The notes beneath the pieces were generated by a model, which searched no databases, was not told the DNA's origin, and saw nothing but the letters and a program-made list of their open reading frames with translations. A program made the translations under genes and the position numbers. A stretch of DNA of 33,798 bases from Gemmatimonadota bacterium (lineage in GTDB: Bacteria; Gemmatimonadota; Gemmatimonadetes; Gemmatimonadales; Gemmatimonadaceae): assembly GCA_947504615.1 (NCBI GenBank), contig CANNKR010000002.1, positions 1 through 33,798 of the forward strand, given 5' to 3'. The first letter of the stretch is position 1; every line of letters starts with the position of its first letter. This document shows positions 24,739 through 32,680 of the stretch, piece by piece.

Positions 24739-26613
24739 ATGACCGAAGCTGAGCGCCCCCCCGCCACCTCCGGCGCGGGGGCGTTTTCGTTATCCCGTGG
24801 CGCCATGTGGCTCCCGGCCCTCGCCGTCGTGTCGCTCGCCGTTGGCGGCATCGTCCGGTGGACAAACCCCGACAATCCGTGGGTCTGGCGCGTCTGGATG
24901 TGCGTGCTCGTGGCCGCCGGACTTCCGGTGGTGGTGCGCACCGTGCGCGGCCTGCTGCGCGGCAATTTCGCCGCCGATGTCGTGGCTACGCTCTCGATCG
25001 TCGGCGCCACCGGGCTCGGCCAGCCCGTGGCCGGCCTGGTCATCGTGCTCATGCAGACCGGCGGTGAGCTGCTGGAGCGTTATGCGGAAGGGCGCGCCTC
25101 CGACGCCGTACGTGCGCTCGAAGAAGCCGCACCGCGCACCGCGCATCGTCAGCGCCCCGACGGACAGCACGACGACATTCCGGCCGAGGCGATCGTCGCC
25201 GGTGATCTGTTGCTCGTACGCCCCGGCGAAATGCTGCCGGCCGATGGCGTGGTGGAAAGCGGCCGCTCGCATCTGGACGTGTCGCGACTCACCGGGGAAG
25301 CGCCACCGGAGATGGTGCAGCAGGGGAGCGACGTCCGCTCCGGGGCCGTGAACCTCGAAGGCGCCATCGTCGTGCACGCCACACGGCCCGCCAGCGAGTC
25401 GTTGTACGCCCGCATCGTGGAACTGGTGCGCACGGCACAGGGCGAGAAGTCGCCGATCCAGCGCATGGCCGACCGATACGCCATCTGGTTCACGCCGGTG
25501 ACGCTGCTCGTGTGCGCGCTGGCGTGGTTTGTGACGCACGACCCGCTGCGCGTGCTGGCCGTGCTGGTGGTCGCCACACCGTGCCCGCTCTTGCTGGCCA
25601 CCCCCGTGGCGATCATCGGCGGCATCAATCGCGCGGCGCGGCATCAGGTGATCGTGCGCAGCGGCGGCGCGCTCGAGCGGCTCGCCAGCGTCGACACCGC
25701 CGTGTTCGACAAAACCGGCACGTTGACGATTGGACGTCCCGATGTGGTGGCCGTGGATGCGTATGGTGCGTGGTCGGAGGAATCGGTGCTGCGGTTGGCA
25801 TCGGCGGTGGAGGTCGGCTCGGGACACCATCTGGCACGCAGCACGGTGGACGCCGCCGCCCAGCGCGGCATCATCCTGCCCAAGGCGTCGCACGTGGAGG
25901 ATTCGCCCGGGCTCGGCGTGCGCGGCACGGTGGAGGGGCGCGATGTGGCGGTGGGGGCGGCCGGCTGGCTGCGGACCCTGTTCCCCGATCAAGTGGAGGC
26001 CATCGCCATCGCCCGGGGCGCCGGGCTGCGCGGTGTCGTGGCCGTCGACGGCGAGATTGCCGGGGCCATCGAGTATGCTGACCGCGCGCGCGAGGGATTG
26101 CACTCGTTCTTCGAGAGGCTCCGCCAGCTCGGCATGCGGCACATCGTGCTGCTCTCGGGCGATCACCAGGCCAACGTCGAAGGCATCGCGCGCGCGCACG
26201 GCATCACCGACGCACGCGGCGACCTGCTGCCGCAGCACAAGGTGGAAGCGGTGAAGGACCTGATGAAGAGCGGTCACCGCGTGGTGATGGTGGGCGACGG
26301 CACCAACGATGCACCCGCGTTGAGTGCTGCGACGGCTGGCATCGCACTGGCGGCCCACGGCGGCGGCATTGCGGCGGAGGCAGCGGATGCCGTGATTCTG
26401 TGCGATGACATCACGCGCGTGGTGGACGCGATCGGCATCGGGCGGCGCGCCGTGGGCATCGCCCGACAGAGCATTGTGGTAGGGCTGGGGTTGAGCGGCG
26501 TGGCGATGGTCGCCGCAGCGCTCGGCTATTTCTCGCCGACGACGGGTGCGATGATTCAGGAGGCGATTGACGTGGCCGTGATCCTGAACGCCGTGCGCGC
26601 TTCGACGGGCTGA
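24739..26613 (+). CDS. P1B-type metal-transporting ATPase, P1B-5 signature
   Basis: The 624-residue pump has the P-type core: the TGE actuator motif (185-187), the phosphorylated Asp324 in DKTGTLT, and GDGTNDAP (519-526). The metal site motif in the membrane is TPCP (280-283) instead of the CPC of copper or zinc pumps, and the last helix has QEAID (607-611), the QExxD motif. Together these mark the P1B-5 group, for which nickel and iron export have been reported. The N-terminus has no cysteine-rich metal domain and the C-terminus has no hemerythrin domain. The usual HP dipeptide of the nucleotide domain is HH here (363-364). The start has AAGGA five bases upstream. It precedes the cbb3 operon but ends at its own stem-loop. 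Confidence 0.9.
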   Translation: MTEAERPPATSGAGAFSLSRGAMWLPALAVVSLAVGGIVRWTNPDNPWVWRVWMCVLVAAGLPVVVRTVRGLLRGNFAADVVATLSIVGATGLGQPVAGLVIVLMQTGGELLERYAEGRASDAVRALEEAAPRTAHRQRPDGQHDDIPAEAIVAGDLLLVRPGEMLPADGVVESGRSHLDVSRLTGEAPPEMVQQGSDVRSGAVNLEGAIVVHATRPASESLYARIVELVRTAQGEKSPIQRMADRYAIWFTPVTLLVCALAWFVTHDPLRVLAVLVVATPCPLLLATPVAIIGGINRAARHQVIVRSGGALERLASVDTAVFDKTGTLTIGRPDVVAVDAYGAWSEESVLRLASAVEVGSGHHLARSTVDAAAQRGIILPKASHVEDSPGLGVRGTVEGRDVAVGAAGWLRTLFPDQVEAIAIARGAGLRGVVAVDGEIAGAIEYADRAREGLHSFFERLRQLGMRHIVLLSGDHQANVEGIARAHGITDARGDLLPQHKVEAVKDLMKSGHRVVMVGDGTNDAPALSAATAGIALAAHGGGIAAEAADAVILCDDITRVVDAIGIGRRAVGIARQSIVVGLGLSGVAMVAAALGYFSPTTGAMIQEAIDVAVILNAVRASTG

Positions 26614-26643
26614 ACTTTTCGGAGAATATTCTGTCAGCGAGAC

Positions 26644-26677
26644 TCTGTACGGGACAGGGTGTCACTTCCCGCACAGA
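26644..26677 (+). terminator. Stem-loop after the P1B-5 ATPase
   Basis: TCTGTACGGGA and TCCCGCACAGA pair at 10 of 11 positions around a 12-base loop, about 30 bp after the ATPase stop codon. No T-run follows. It probably separates the ATPase transcript from the cbb3 operon. Confidence 0.55.
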
Positions 26678-26717
26678 TCGTAGTGCAATCCCTTACGCAT
26701 TGAGGGAACTGCGCCGA

Positions 26718-26746
26718 TTGCTTTGCTGTTCTGTTGTGGAGATAGT
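26718..26746 (+). promoter_or_regulatory. Possible sigma-70-type promoter for the cbb3 operon
   Basis: TTGCTT and GATAGT are spaced by exactly 17 bp, with TTG and ATA-T matching the -35 and -10 consensus. It sits about 62 bp upstream of ccoNO in a region richer in A and T than its surroundings. No FNR-type TTGAT-N4-ATCAA site was found nearby. Confidence 0.4.
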
Positions 26747-26808
26747 TGTCGCTTGAAAGGCGCGCCCATTCCCGCGGTGCGCATCACCGCCACCCCTCTG
26801 GAGCAGCG

Positions 26809-29043
26809 ATGAACGCTCGCCTCGACTCCTTTTCGTACGACGACGACATCGTACGGAAATTCCTGTGGGCCACGATGATCTGGGGCCTGGTCGGCTTCCT
26901 GGTTGGCTTGATCATTGCCATCCAGTTGCCGTTCCCCCAGTTCAACTTCGCGCCCTACCTGACCTTCGGACGCCTGCGCCCGTTGCACACGAACGCGGTG
27001 ATCTTCGCGTTCGCAGGCAACGCCTGGTTCACCGGCGCCTACTACTCGTCGCAGCGACTGCTGAAGACGCGCATGTGGAGCGACGGCCTGAGCAAGTTCC
27101 ACTTCTGGGGCTGGCAGGCGATCATCGTCGCCGCTGCGCTGACGCTGCCGCTGGGTTTCACGCAGAGCAAGGAGTACGCTGAGCTCGAGTGGCCCATCGA
27201 TATCGCCATTGCGGTGGTATGGGTGGCCTTCGCCATCAACTTCTTCGTGACGCTGGCCAAGCGCCGTGAACGCCACATCTACGTCGCGATCTGGTTCTAC
27301 ATCGCGTCGATCATCACCGTGGCGATCCTGCACATCTTCAACAACCTGTCGGTCCCGGCGGGGCCGCTGAAGAGCTACAGCATCTACGCAGGCGTGCAGG
27401 ACGCCTTCATGCAGTGGTGGTACGGGCACAACGCCGTCGCCTTTTTCCTGACGACGCCGTTCCTGGGCCTCATGTACTACTTCATGCCCAAGGCGGCCGA
27501 CCGTCCGGTCTTCAGCTACAAGCTGTCGATCCTGCACTTCTGGACACTGGTCTTCCTGTACATCTGGGCCGGCCCGCACCATCTGCACTACACCGCGCTT
27601 CCCGAGTGGGCGAGCACGCTCGGCATGCTCTTCTCGGTGATGCTCTGGATGCCCAGCTGGGGCGGCATGGTCAATGGCCTGCTCACGCTGCGCGGCGCCT
27701 GGCACAAGGTGACGGAAGACCCGATCCTCAAGTTCTTCGTGGTCGCGGTCACCGCGTACGGCATGTCCACGTTCGAGGGGCCGATGCTCTCGGTCAAGAG
27801 CGTGAATGCGCTGTCGCACTACACCGACTGGATCATCGCCCACGTGCACACGGGCGCGCTCGGCTGGAACGGCTTCCTGACCTTCGGCATGGTGTACTGG
27901 CTGGCGCCGCGCCTGTTCCAGACGGAGATCTACAGCAAGAAGCTGGTGGACCTGCATTTCTGGGTGGCCACGTTCGGCATTCTGCTCTACGTGGTGGCCA
28001 TCTACTCGGCCGGTGCCACGCAGGGGCTGATGTGGCGCGCCTTCGACGAGACCGGACGCCTGCAGTATCCCGATTTCGTCGAGACCGTCATGCGCCTGAT
28101 GCCCATGTACTGGGTGCGCATTGCCGGCGGGACGCTGTACATCGTGGGCATGATCCTCGGCATCTACAACATCTACAAGACGTGGGCCACCCGTCCGGCG
28201 GCCTACGCGGTGCCGGTGGTGCAGGCCGCGCCGCTCGAGAAGGCGTTCCACGATGATCCGCACGCACCGGCCGGAGCTGGCCTGTGGGCGCGCTTCACCA
28301 GCGCCGCCTGGCATCGCAAGTGGGAGCGCATGCCGCTGTTCTTCTCGGTGGTGGCGGCGGTCGCCGTGATCGTCGCGTCGCTGTTCGAGATCATCCCCAC
28401 GTTCCTGATCAAGTCGAACGTGCCGACCATCGCCAGCGTCAAGCCGTACTCCCCGCTGGAACTGGCTGGACGCGACATCTACCAGCGCGAAGGGTGCTTC
28501 AACTGCCACTCGCAGATGATTCGCCCGTTCCGCTACGAGACCGAGCGCTACGGCGAGTACTCCAAGCCGGGCGAGTCCGTATATGACCATCCGTTCCTGT
28601 GGGGCTCGCGCCGCATCGGCCCGGATCTCGCCCGCGAGGGGGGCAAGTTCCCCGACCTCTGGCACGTGCGGCACATGTACAGCCCGCGCGAGATCACGCA
28701 GAAGTCGATCATGCCGGCGTACCCGAAGCTGCAGGAGAACGTCATCGACTTCGACGGCATCCAGAAGAACGTCGACGCCATGGCGATGCTCGGCGTGCCC
28801 TACGGGGACGCGATTAACCGGGCGCCGCAGATGGCGCGCGATCAGGCCAAGTTGATCGCGGCCGGCATCGAGGCGACGGGCGGCCCGAAGGGGCTGGAGA
28901 ACAAGGAGATCGTCGCCCTCGTGTCGTACCTGCAGCGCCTGGGCCGGGACCTCAAGAACGCGACGGCCGTCACGGCGCCGCAGCCGGCAGTTCAGCCGGT
29001 GCCGCCCGTCGCCATGGCGGCGCCGGGCGGCGGGAACCGCTGA
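26809..29043 (+). CDS. ccoNO: cbb3 cytochrome c oxidase, fused subunits I and II
   Basis: The 744-residue protein joins CcoN (about 1-460) and CcoO (about 500-720), which are separate proteins in proteobacteria. CcoN reduces oxygen to water and pumps protons. Its ligands are visible: His60 and His347 for low-spin heme b, His345 for heme b3, and His207, His257 and His258 for CuB (WYGHNAV, GPHHLH, AHVHTG). Tyr251, six residues before the His257 pair, fits the tyrosine cross-linked to His207. CcoO has one helix (about 511-532), one heme c site CFNCH (563-567) and a likely axial Met635. The start at 26809 has GGAG seven bases upstream. The stop codon overlaps the ccoQ start by one base (TGATG). 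Confidence 0.96.
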   Translation: MNARLDSFSYDDDIVRKFLWATMIWGLVGFLVGLIIAIQLPFPQFNFAPYLTFGRLRPLHTNAVIFAFAGNAWFTGAYYSSQRLLKTRMWSDGLSKFHFWGWQAIIVAAALTLPLGFTQSKEYAELEWPIDIAIAVVWVAFAINFFVTLAKRRERHIYVAIWFYIASIITVAILHIFNNLSVPAGPLKSYSIYAGVQDAFMQWWYGHNAVAFFLTTPFLGLMYYFMPKAADRPVFSYKLSILHFWTLVFLYIWAGPHHLHYTALPEWASTLGMLFSVMLWMPSWGGMVNGLLTLRGAWHKVTEDPILKFFVVAVTAYGMSTFEGPMLSVKSVNALSHYTDWIIAHVHTGALGWNGFLTFGMVYWLAPRLFQTEIYSKKLVDLHFWVATFGILLYVVAIYSAGATQGLMWRAFDETGRLQYPDFVETVMRLMPMYWVRIAGGTLYIVGMILGIYNIYKTWATRPAAYAVPVVQAAPLEKAFHDDPHAPAGAGLWARFTSAAWHRKWERMPLFFSVVAAVAVIVASLFEIIPTFLIKSNVPTIASVKPYSPLELAGRDIYQREGCFNCHSQMIRPFRYETERYGEYSKPGESVYDHPFLWGSRRIGPDLAREGGKFPDLWHVRHMYSPREITQKSIMPAYPKLQENVIDFDGIQKNVDAMAMLGVPYGDAINRAPQMARDQAKLIAAGIEATGGPKGLENKEIVALVSYLQRLGRDLKNATAVTAPQPAVQPVPPVAMAAPGGGNR

Positions 29044-29225
29044 TGAAGCTTTCAGACATCATGGGCGCGGCCAACCTCTCGGTGTACACCGAGATCGCCA
29101 TGCTCCTTTTCCTCGCGGCGTTCATCGCGATCGTCATCGCGACGTTTGCCCCCGGCCGGCAGAAGACGTTTGATGCTGCCAGCCGGATGCCCCTTGACGA
29201 CGAACATCCTCAAACGCCGCGCTAA
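29043..29225 (+). CDS. ccoQ: cbb3 oxidase small subunit CcoQ (FixQ)
   Basis: The 60-residue protein has one membrane helix (about 17-36, EIAMLLFLAAFIAIVIATF) followed by a short polar tail with RQKTFDAASRMPLDD. Position between ccoNO and ccoP and this layout are those of CcoQ, which stabilises the oxidase and its contact with CcoP. The ATG overlaps the last base of the ccoNO stop codon, so translation is probably coupled. Confidence 0.87.
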   Translation: MKLSDIMGAANLSVYTEIAMLLFLAAFIAIVIATFAPGRQKTFDAASRMPLDDEHPQTPR

Positions 29226-29252
29226 GCACGCGCATCGCGAACCGGAGCGCAT

Positions 29253-29864
29253 ATGGCTGACAACGACAAGGAACGCCTGCTCGACCACTCGTACGACGGC
29301 ATCCAGGAGTATGACAATCCGTTGCCGACGTGGTGGAAGCTCATCTTCTACGCCACCATTCTCGTGGTGCCGCTCTACATGTGGGATCCGCTCGGCATCG
29401 GCCTCGGTCCGGGGCGGGAGGTCGCGTACCAGCAGGACCTGGCCGCGTTTGCGGCGGCGCACCCCCAGAATACCGGACCCACGCTCAACGACGAACAATT
29501 CGTCGCGCTGAGCAAGGACTCGGCCAAGGTGGGCGAGGGCAAGGCGCTCTTCACCACCACGTGCGTCGCCTGCCATCGTCCCGATGGCGGCGGCCTGATC
29601 GGTCCCAACCTTACCGACGACTTCTGGATCCACGGCGGCAAGCCGACGGACATCCACAAGACGATCAACGAGGGCGTGCTTGCCAAGGGCATGCCCAACT
29701 GGGGCAAGATGCTGAAACCCGAGCAGGTGGATGTCCTCACCGCGTTCGTGATTTCGATCCACGGCAGCAATCCCGTCAATCCCAAGGCCCCGGACGGCGT
29801 GCAAGCAACGCCGGACTCGGCCACCGCACCTGTGGTTCCCGCGGCAGTGAAGAAGGGGAAGTAG
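29253..29864 (+). CDS. ccoP: cbb3 oxidase subunit III CcoP, one-heme form
   Basis: The 203-residue protein has the CcoP N-terminus (DHSYDGIQEYDNPLPTWW) and one membrane helix (about 27-46). A single cytochrome c domain follows, with heme site CVACH (104-108) and likely axial Met147 in KGMPNW. Standard CcoP is about 300 residues and carries two cytochrome c domains, so this form has lost, or never had, one heme. It passes electrons from soluble cytochrome c to CcoO. The C-terminal 35 residues are a Pro/Ala-rich tail ending in KKGK. GGAG lies a few bases upstream of the start. A strong hairpin follows the stop codon. Confidence 0.93.
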   Translation: MADNDKERLLDHSYDGIQEYDNPLPTWWKLIFYATILVVPLYMWDPLGIGLGPGREVAYQQDLAAFAAAHPQNTGPTLNDEQFVALSKDSAKVGEGKALFTTTCVACHRPDGGGLIGPNLTDDFWIHGGKPTDIHKTINEGVLAKGMPNWGKMLKPEQVDVLTAFVISIHGSNPVNPKAPDGVQATPDSATAPVVPAAVKKGK

Positions 29865-29874
29865 GCCCTCTTCC

Positions 29875-29907
29875 GGAGGGAGCGCGGGTCGTTTGCGCGC
29901 TCCCTCC
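29875..29907 (+). terminator. Stem-loop between oxidase and assembly genes
   Basis: GGAGGGAGCGCG and CGCGCTCCCTCC form a perfect 12-bp stem around a 9-base loop, 10 bp after ccoP. No T-run follows, so it may slow or partly stop transcription, or protect the 3' end of the ccoNO-Q-P message, rather than end it fully. A smaller hairpin, CCCTC/GAGGG at 29866-29880, overlaps its left arm and cannot form at the same time. Confidence 0.75.
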
Positions 29908-29946
29908 ACCGCCCGTTCGCCCCCCAGCTTTACCCAGAGTCTTCCC

Positions 29947-31374
29947 ATGTCAGCCCCGGCAGCACCGGGTCGTGTCTTACCGACCCTCAATGAAGACGGC
30001 ACGCGCCGTTGGATCCGCCCCAAGCAATCCCCTGGCCGATGGATGAGCCGTCGCACCACGGTCGCGTGGGTGCTCATCACCATTTATCTCGCCATCCCGC
30101 ACGTCTTCCTGAACGGGAAGCCGTCGATCCTCCTCGACCTGCAGCGTCGCGAGTTCACGTTCTTCGGCACCACCTTCCTGCCGACAGACACGCTGTTGCT
30201 CATGCTCCTCGCCGTGAGCGGCGTCATCGGCATTTTCCTGGCCACGGCGCTGTTCGGCCGCGTCTGGTGTGGTTGGGCCTGTCCGCAGACGGTGTACATG
30301 GAGTTCGTCTTCCGGCCGATCGAACGGTTCTTCGAGGGCGGCTACCGCGGCTCCATGCAGATCGACAGCGAGCGCGGCACGTTCCACCCGCGGCGGATCG
30401 CCAAGCAGGCGGTGTACCTGGTGATCGCGTCGTTCCTGGCCCACACCTTCCTCGCCTACTTCGTCAGCTGGGATCAGGTGCAGCACTGGGTGTTCGGCAG
30501 CCCCAAGGCGCATCCGATCGGCTTCGGCATCGTGACGCTGACGACCATCGCGGCCATGCTGAACTTCGTGTACTTCCGCGAGCAGACATGCGCGGTGGCG
30601 TGCCCGTACGGGCGCTGGCAGTCGGCGCTGCTCGACAACGATTCGGTGATCGTCGCGTACGACTACACGCGCGGCGAACCGCGCGGCAAGGGAAAAGACC
30701 GCACCGGCAAGGGCGACTGCGTCGAGTGTGAAGCCTGCGTCACCACCTGCCCCACCGGCATCGACATCCGCAACGGCCTGCAGATGGAGTGCATCCACTG
30801 CACACAGTGCATCGACGCCTGCGACGCCGTCATGCGCAAGGTCGGTCGACCCGAAGGGCTCGTCCGCTACACCTCGCGCGCGGCCCTCGCCGGCAATGGC
30901 AAGCATTTCCTGCGCATTCGCACGGCGCTCTACCCCCTGGCCTTTGCGCTGTTCTTCGGCACGTTCCTCTGGCAGCTGGCGTTCAAGGACGCGGCCGACG
31001 TGACCCTGCTCGGTCCCGCCGGCGCCCCGTTCACCGTGCAGCAGGACGGCGAGGTGACCAACCAGCTCCGCATTCGGGTGGCCAACAGGTCGGACGTCGC
31101 GCACGCGTATGCCGTCGAGGTGACGGGAGCCGATGACCTCAAGCTTATTGCGCCGATGAGTCCGCTTCCGGTGCAGCCCGGCCGCACCGAGACGATGCCA
31201 CTCTTCATCACCCTCCCGCATGAAGCCTTTGAGGAAGGGATCCGGACCGTGACCATTCGCGTCACCGACGGCGGGCGGTACATGGCCGAGTTCCCCTACC
31301 GGCTGGCCGGCCCGATGAGAGTGGAAGACGACGAGCGCGGCGCGAAGCGCCCGAAGAAGGAAGAGCACAAGTGA
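29947..31374 (+). CDS. ccoG: cbb3 oxidase assembly ferredoxin CcoG (RdxA/FixG)
   Basis: The 475-residue membrane protein has about five membrane helices and two 4Fe-4S ferredoxin motifs: Cys258, 261, 264 and 268, then Cys282, 285, 288 and 292. It also has the WCGWACPQ (108-112) and CAVACPYGRWQ motifs typical of the family, and a C-terminal beta domain (about 370-460) of the FixG type. CcoG is thought to reduce Cu(II) to Cu(I) for delivery to the oxidase CuB site. The ATG at 29947 is preferred to the ORF-track start, which lies inside the hairpin. Its stop codon overlaps the ccoH start (GTGA). Confidence 0.94.
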   Translation: MSAPAAPGRVLPTLNEDGTRRWIRPKQSPGRWMSRRTTVAWVLITIYLAIPHVFLNGKPSILLDLQRREFTFFGTTFLPTDTLLLMLLAVSGVIGIFLATALFGRVWCGWACPQTVYMEFVFRPIERFFEGGYRGSMQIDSERGTFHPRRIAKQAVYLVIASFLAHTFLAYFVSWDQVQHWVFGSPKAHPIGFGIVTLTTIAAMLNFVYFREQTCAVACPYGRWQSALLDNDSVIVAYDYTRGEPRGKGKDRTGKGDCVECEACVTTCPTGIDIRNGLQMECIHCTQCIDACDAVMRKVGRPEGLVRYTSRAALAGNGKHFLRIRTALYPLAFALFFGTFLWQLAFKDAADVTLLGPAGAPFTVQQDGEVTNQLRIRVANRSDVAHAYAVEVTGADDLKLIAPMSPLPVQPGRTETMPLFITLPHEAFEEGIRTVTIRVTDGGRYMAEFPYRLAGPMRVEDDERGAKRPKKEEHK

Positions 31375-31847
31375 AGAAAGGCCTGCAGTGGCCCATCGGA
31401 GTCGCCGTCGTCCTGGTGGTGACGGTGGCTGCCAACATCTACGTGGCGTTCCTCGCCAACGACGACCCGTCGGTCTCGGTGGAGAGCGACTATTACCAGA
31501 AGGCCGTGCGGTTTGATGCCGATCAGGCGCTGCAACGACGCAGTGAACGCCTCGGATGGCGGCTGGTGCTCAACGCCACCACCGCCGCCCCGGGGCAGGA
31601 GTTGTTGACGGCGTCGCTGGTGGATTCCACCGGCGCGCCAGTCCGTGGCGCCGTGGTGCGCTTCACCGCGCGGGCCGTCGCGCGCGGCAACGATCCGGTG
31701 AGCGGCACGGCACGCGAGGATGGCGACCACTACGTCGCCACCCTGCCGATGGTCCGCCGTGGCCTGTGGGACGTCGGAGTCGAGATCGTGCGTGGCAGCG
31801 ACCGGTTCGTCACGGCACGTCGCCTCGACCTCCCCGCCGCTCCCTAG
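31371..31847 (+). CDS. ccoH: cbb3 oxidase assembly protein CcoH (FixH)
   Basis: The 158-residue protein has one N-terminal membrane helix (about 8-28) followed by the FixH motif SDYYQKAVRFD and an exported beta domain (about 55-150). CcoH helps assemble the cbb3 complex. The start is a GTG overlapping the ccoG stop codon, and its TAG stop codon overlaps the next GTG start (TAGTG), so it is coupled on both sides. Confidence 0.9.
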   Translation: MKKGLQWPIGVAVVLVVTVAANIYVAFLANDDPSVSVESDYYQKAVRFDADQALQRRSERLGWRLVLNATTAAPGQELLTASLVDSTGAPVRGAVVRFTARAVARGNDPVSGTAREDGDHYVATLPMVRRGLWDVGVEIVRGSDRFVTARRLDLPAAP

Positions 31848-32680
31848 TGTTCGCGCTCGTCACCACCGTTTTCATTGCGAGCCTGCTCGGGTCGGCGCAC
31901 TGTGCAGGGATGTGCGGACCCTTCGTCTGCTTCTACGCGGGGGCCGACGCGCGCGGCAGCTGGTGGGGTCACCTCACCTACAACGGCGGCCGCCTGGTAT
32001 CGTACCTCGTGCTGGGTGCCATCGCCGGCGCGCTCGGCTCTGGCGTAGAGCAGGTAGGCACGGGCGTCGGCGTCACGCGGGCTGCCGGCATGGTCGCCGG
32101 CGTGCTGATGATCGCGTGGGGGCTCGTCACCCTGCTGGCCCAGCGCGGCTATTCGCTGCCGACGCTCGCTCCCCTCGCCGGCGCCCAGCGCTGGATGGCG
32201 GCGCGACTGCGCGACGTGCGCGACTTTCCGCCGGCGGCGCGCGCGCTCACCATGGGGCTGCTCACCACGCTCCTCCCCTGTGGCTGGCTCTATGCCTTCG
32301 TCGTCACGGCGGCCGGTACCGGCACGGTGCGCGGGGCGCTGATCCTGATGACGGTGTTCTGGGCGGGCACCCTGCCCATGATGCTCGCACTCGGCGTGGG
32401 CGTGCGACGCCTCGCCGGCCCGTTGCGCGACAAGCTGCCCACCGTCAGCGCCATCGCCATCGTGGTCGTGGGCGTGATGTCGCTCACCGGGCGCGTGCGC
32501 CTCGATCCGGCGAAGGTCGCGCAGCACGCCCGCCAGATGCAGCCAGCGGCGATCCAGCCGGGCGCCGCCCCGATGCACATGCCGATGAGCGGGTCCATGC
32601 AACACCAGATGCCCATGGATTCCACAACGCCGAAGGCCGCCACAGCGCCCGCCGCGACTCCGCCCCCCGCCTCCCGATGA
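31847..32680 (+). CDS. SafE-like membrane protein with Met/His-rich tail
   Basis: The start is a GTG whose first base is the last base of the ccoH stop codon; the ORF track shows a longer frame from 31556. The 277-residue product has about six membrane helices of the sulfite exporter TauE/SafE or UreH-like transmembrane type, with HCAGMCGP (18-25) near the first helix and LPCG at 143-146. The Cys/Met-containing HCAGMCG fits a copper path across the membrane. The C-terminal 60 residues are unusual, with APMHMPMSGSMQHQM forming a Met/His cluster like those of copper-binding proteins. In cbb3 operons this family is often found beside ccoI; a copper transfer role is inference. Its stop codon overlaps the ccoI start (ATGA). 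Confidence 0.87.
   Translation: MFALVTTVFIASLLGSAHCAGMCGPFVCFYAGADARGSWWGHLTYNGGRLVSYLVLGAIAGALGSGVEQVGTGVGVTRAAGMVAGVLMIAWGLVTLLAQRGYSLPTLAPLAGAQRWMAARLRDVRDFPPAARALTMGLLTTLLPCGWLYAFVVTAAGTGTVRGALILMTVFWAGTLPMMLALGVGVRRLAGPLRDKLPTVSAIAIVVVGVMSLTGRVRLDPAKVAQHARQMQPAAIQPGAAPMHMPMSGSMQHQMPMDSTTPKAATAPAATPPPASR

Noticed and set aside
24790-26358. Minus-strand ORF of 522 aa
   Set aside because: It is antisense to the P1B-5 ATPase and is a His/Arg-rich shadow.
26614-26808. FNR/ANR binding site upstream of ccoNO
   Set aside because: I looked for TTGAT-N4-ATCAA on both strands and found no acceptable match.
26662-28674. Minus-strand ORF of 670 aa
   Set aside because: It is antisense to ccoNO. Its length comes from the GC-rich codon bias of ccoNO, and it has no domain.
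29977-31368. Minus-strand ORF of 463 aa
   Set aside because: It is a shadow of ccoG, which carries both ferredoxin motifs on the plus strand.
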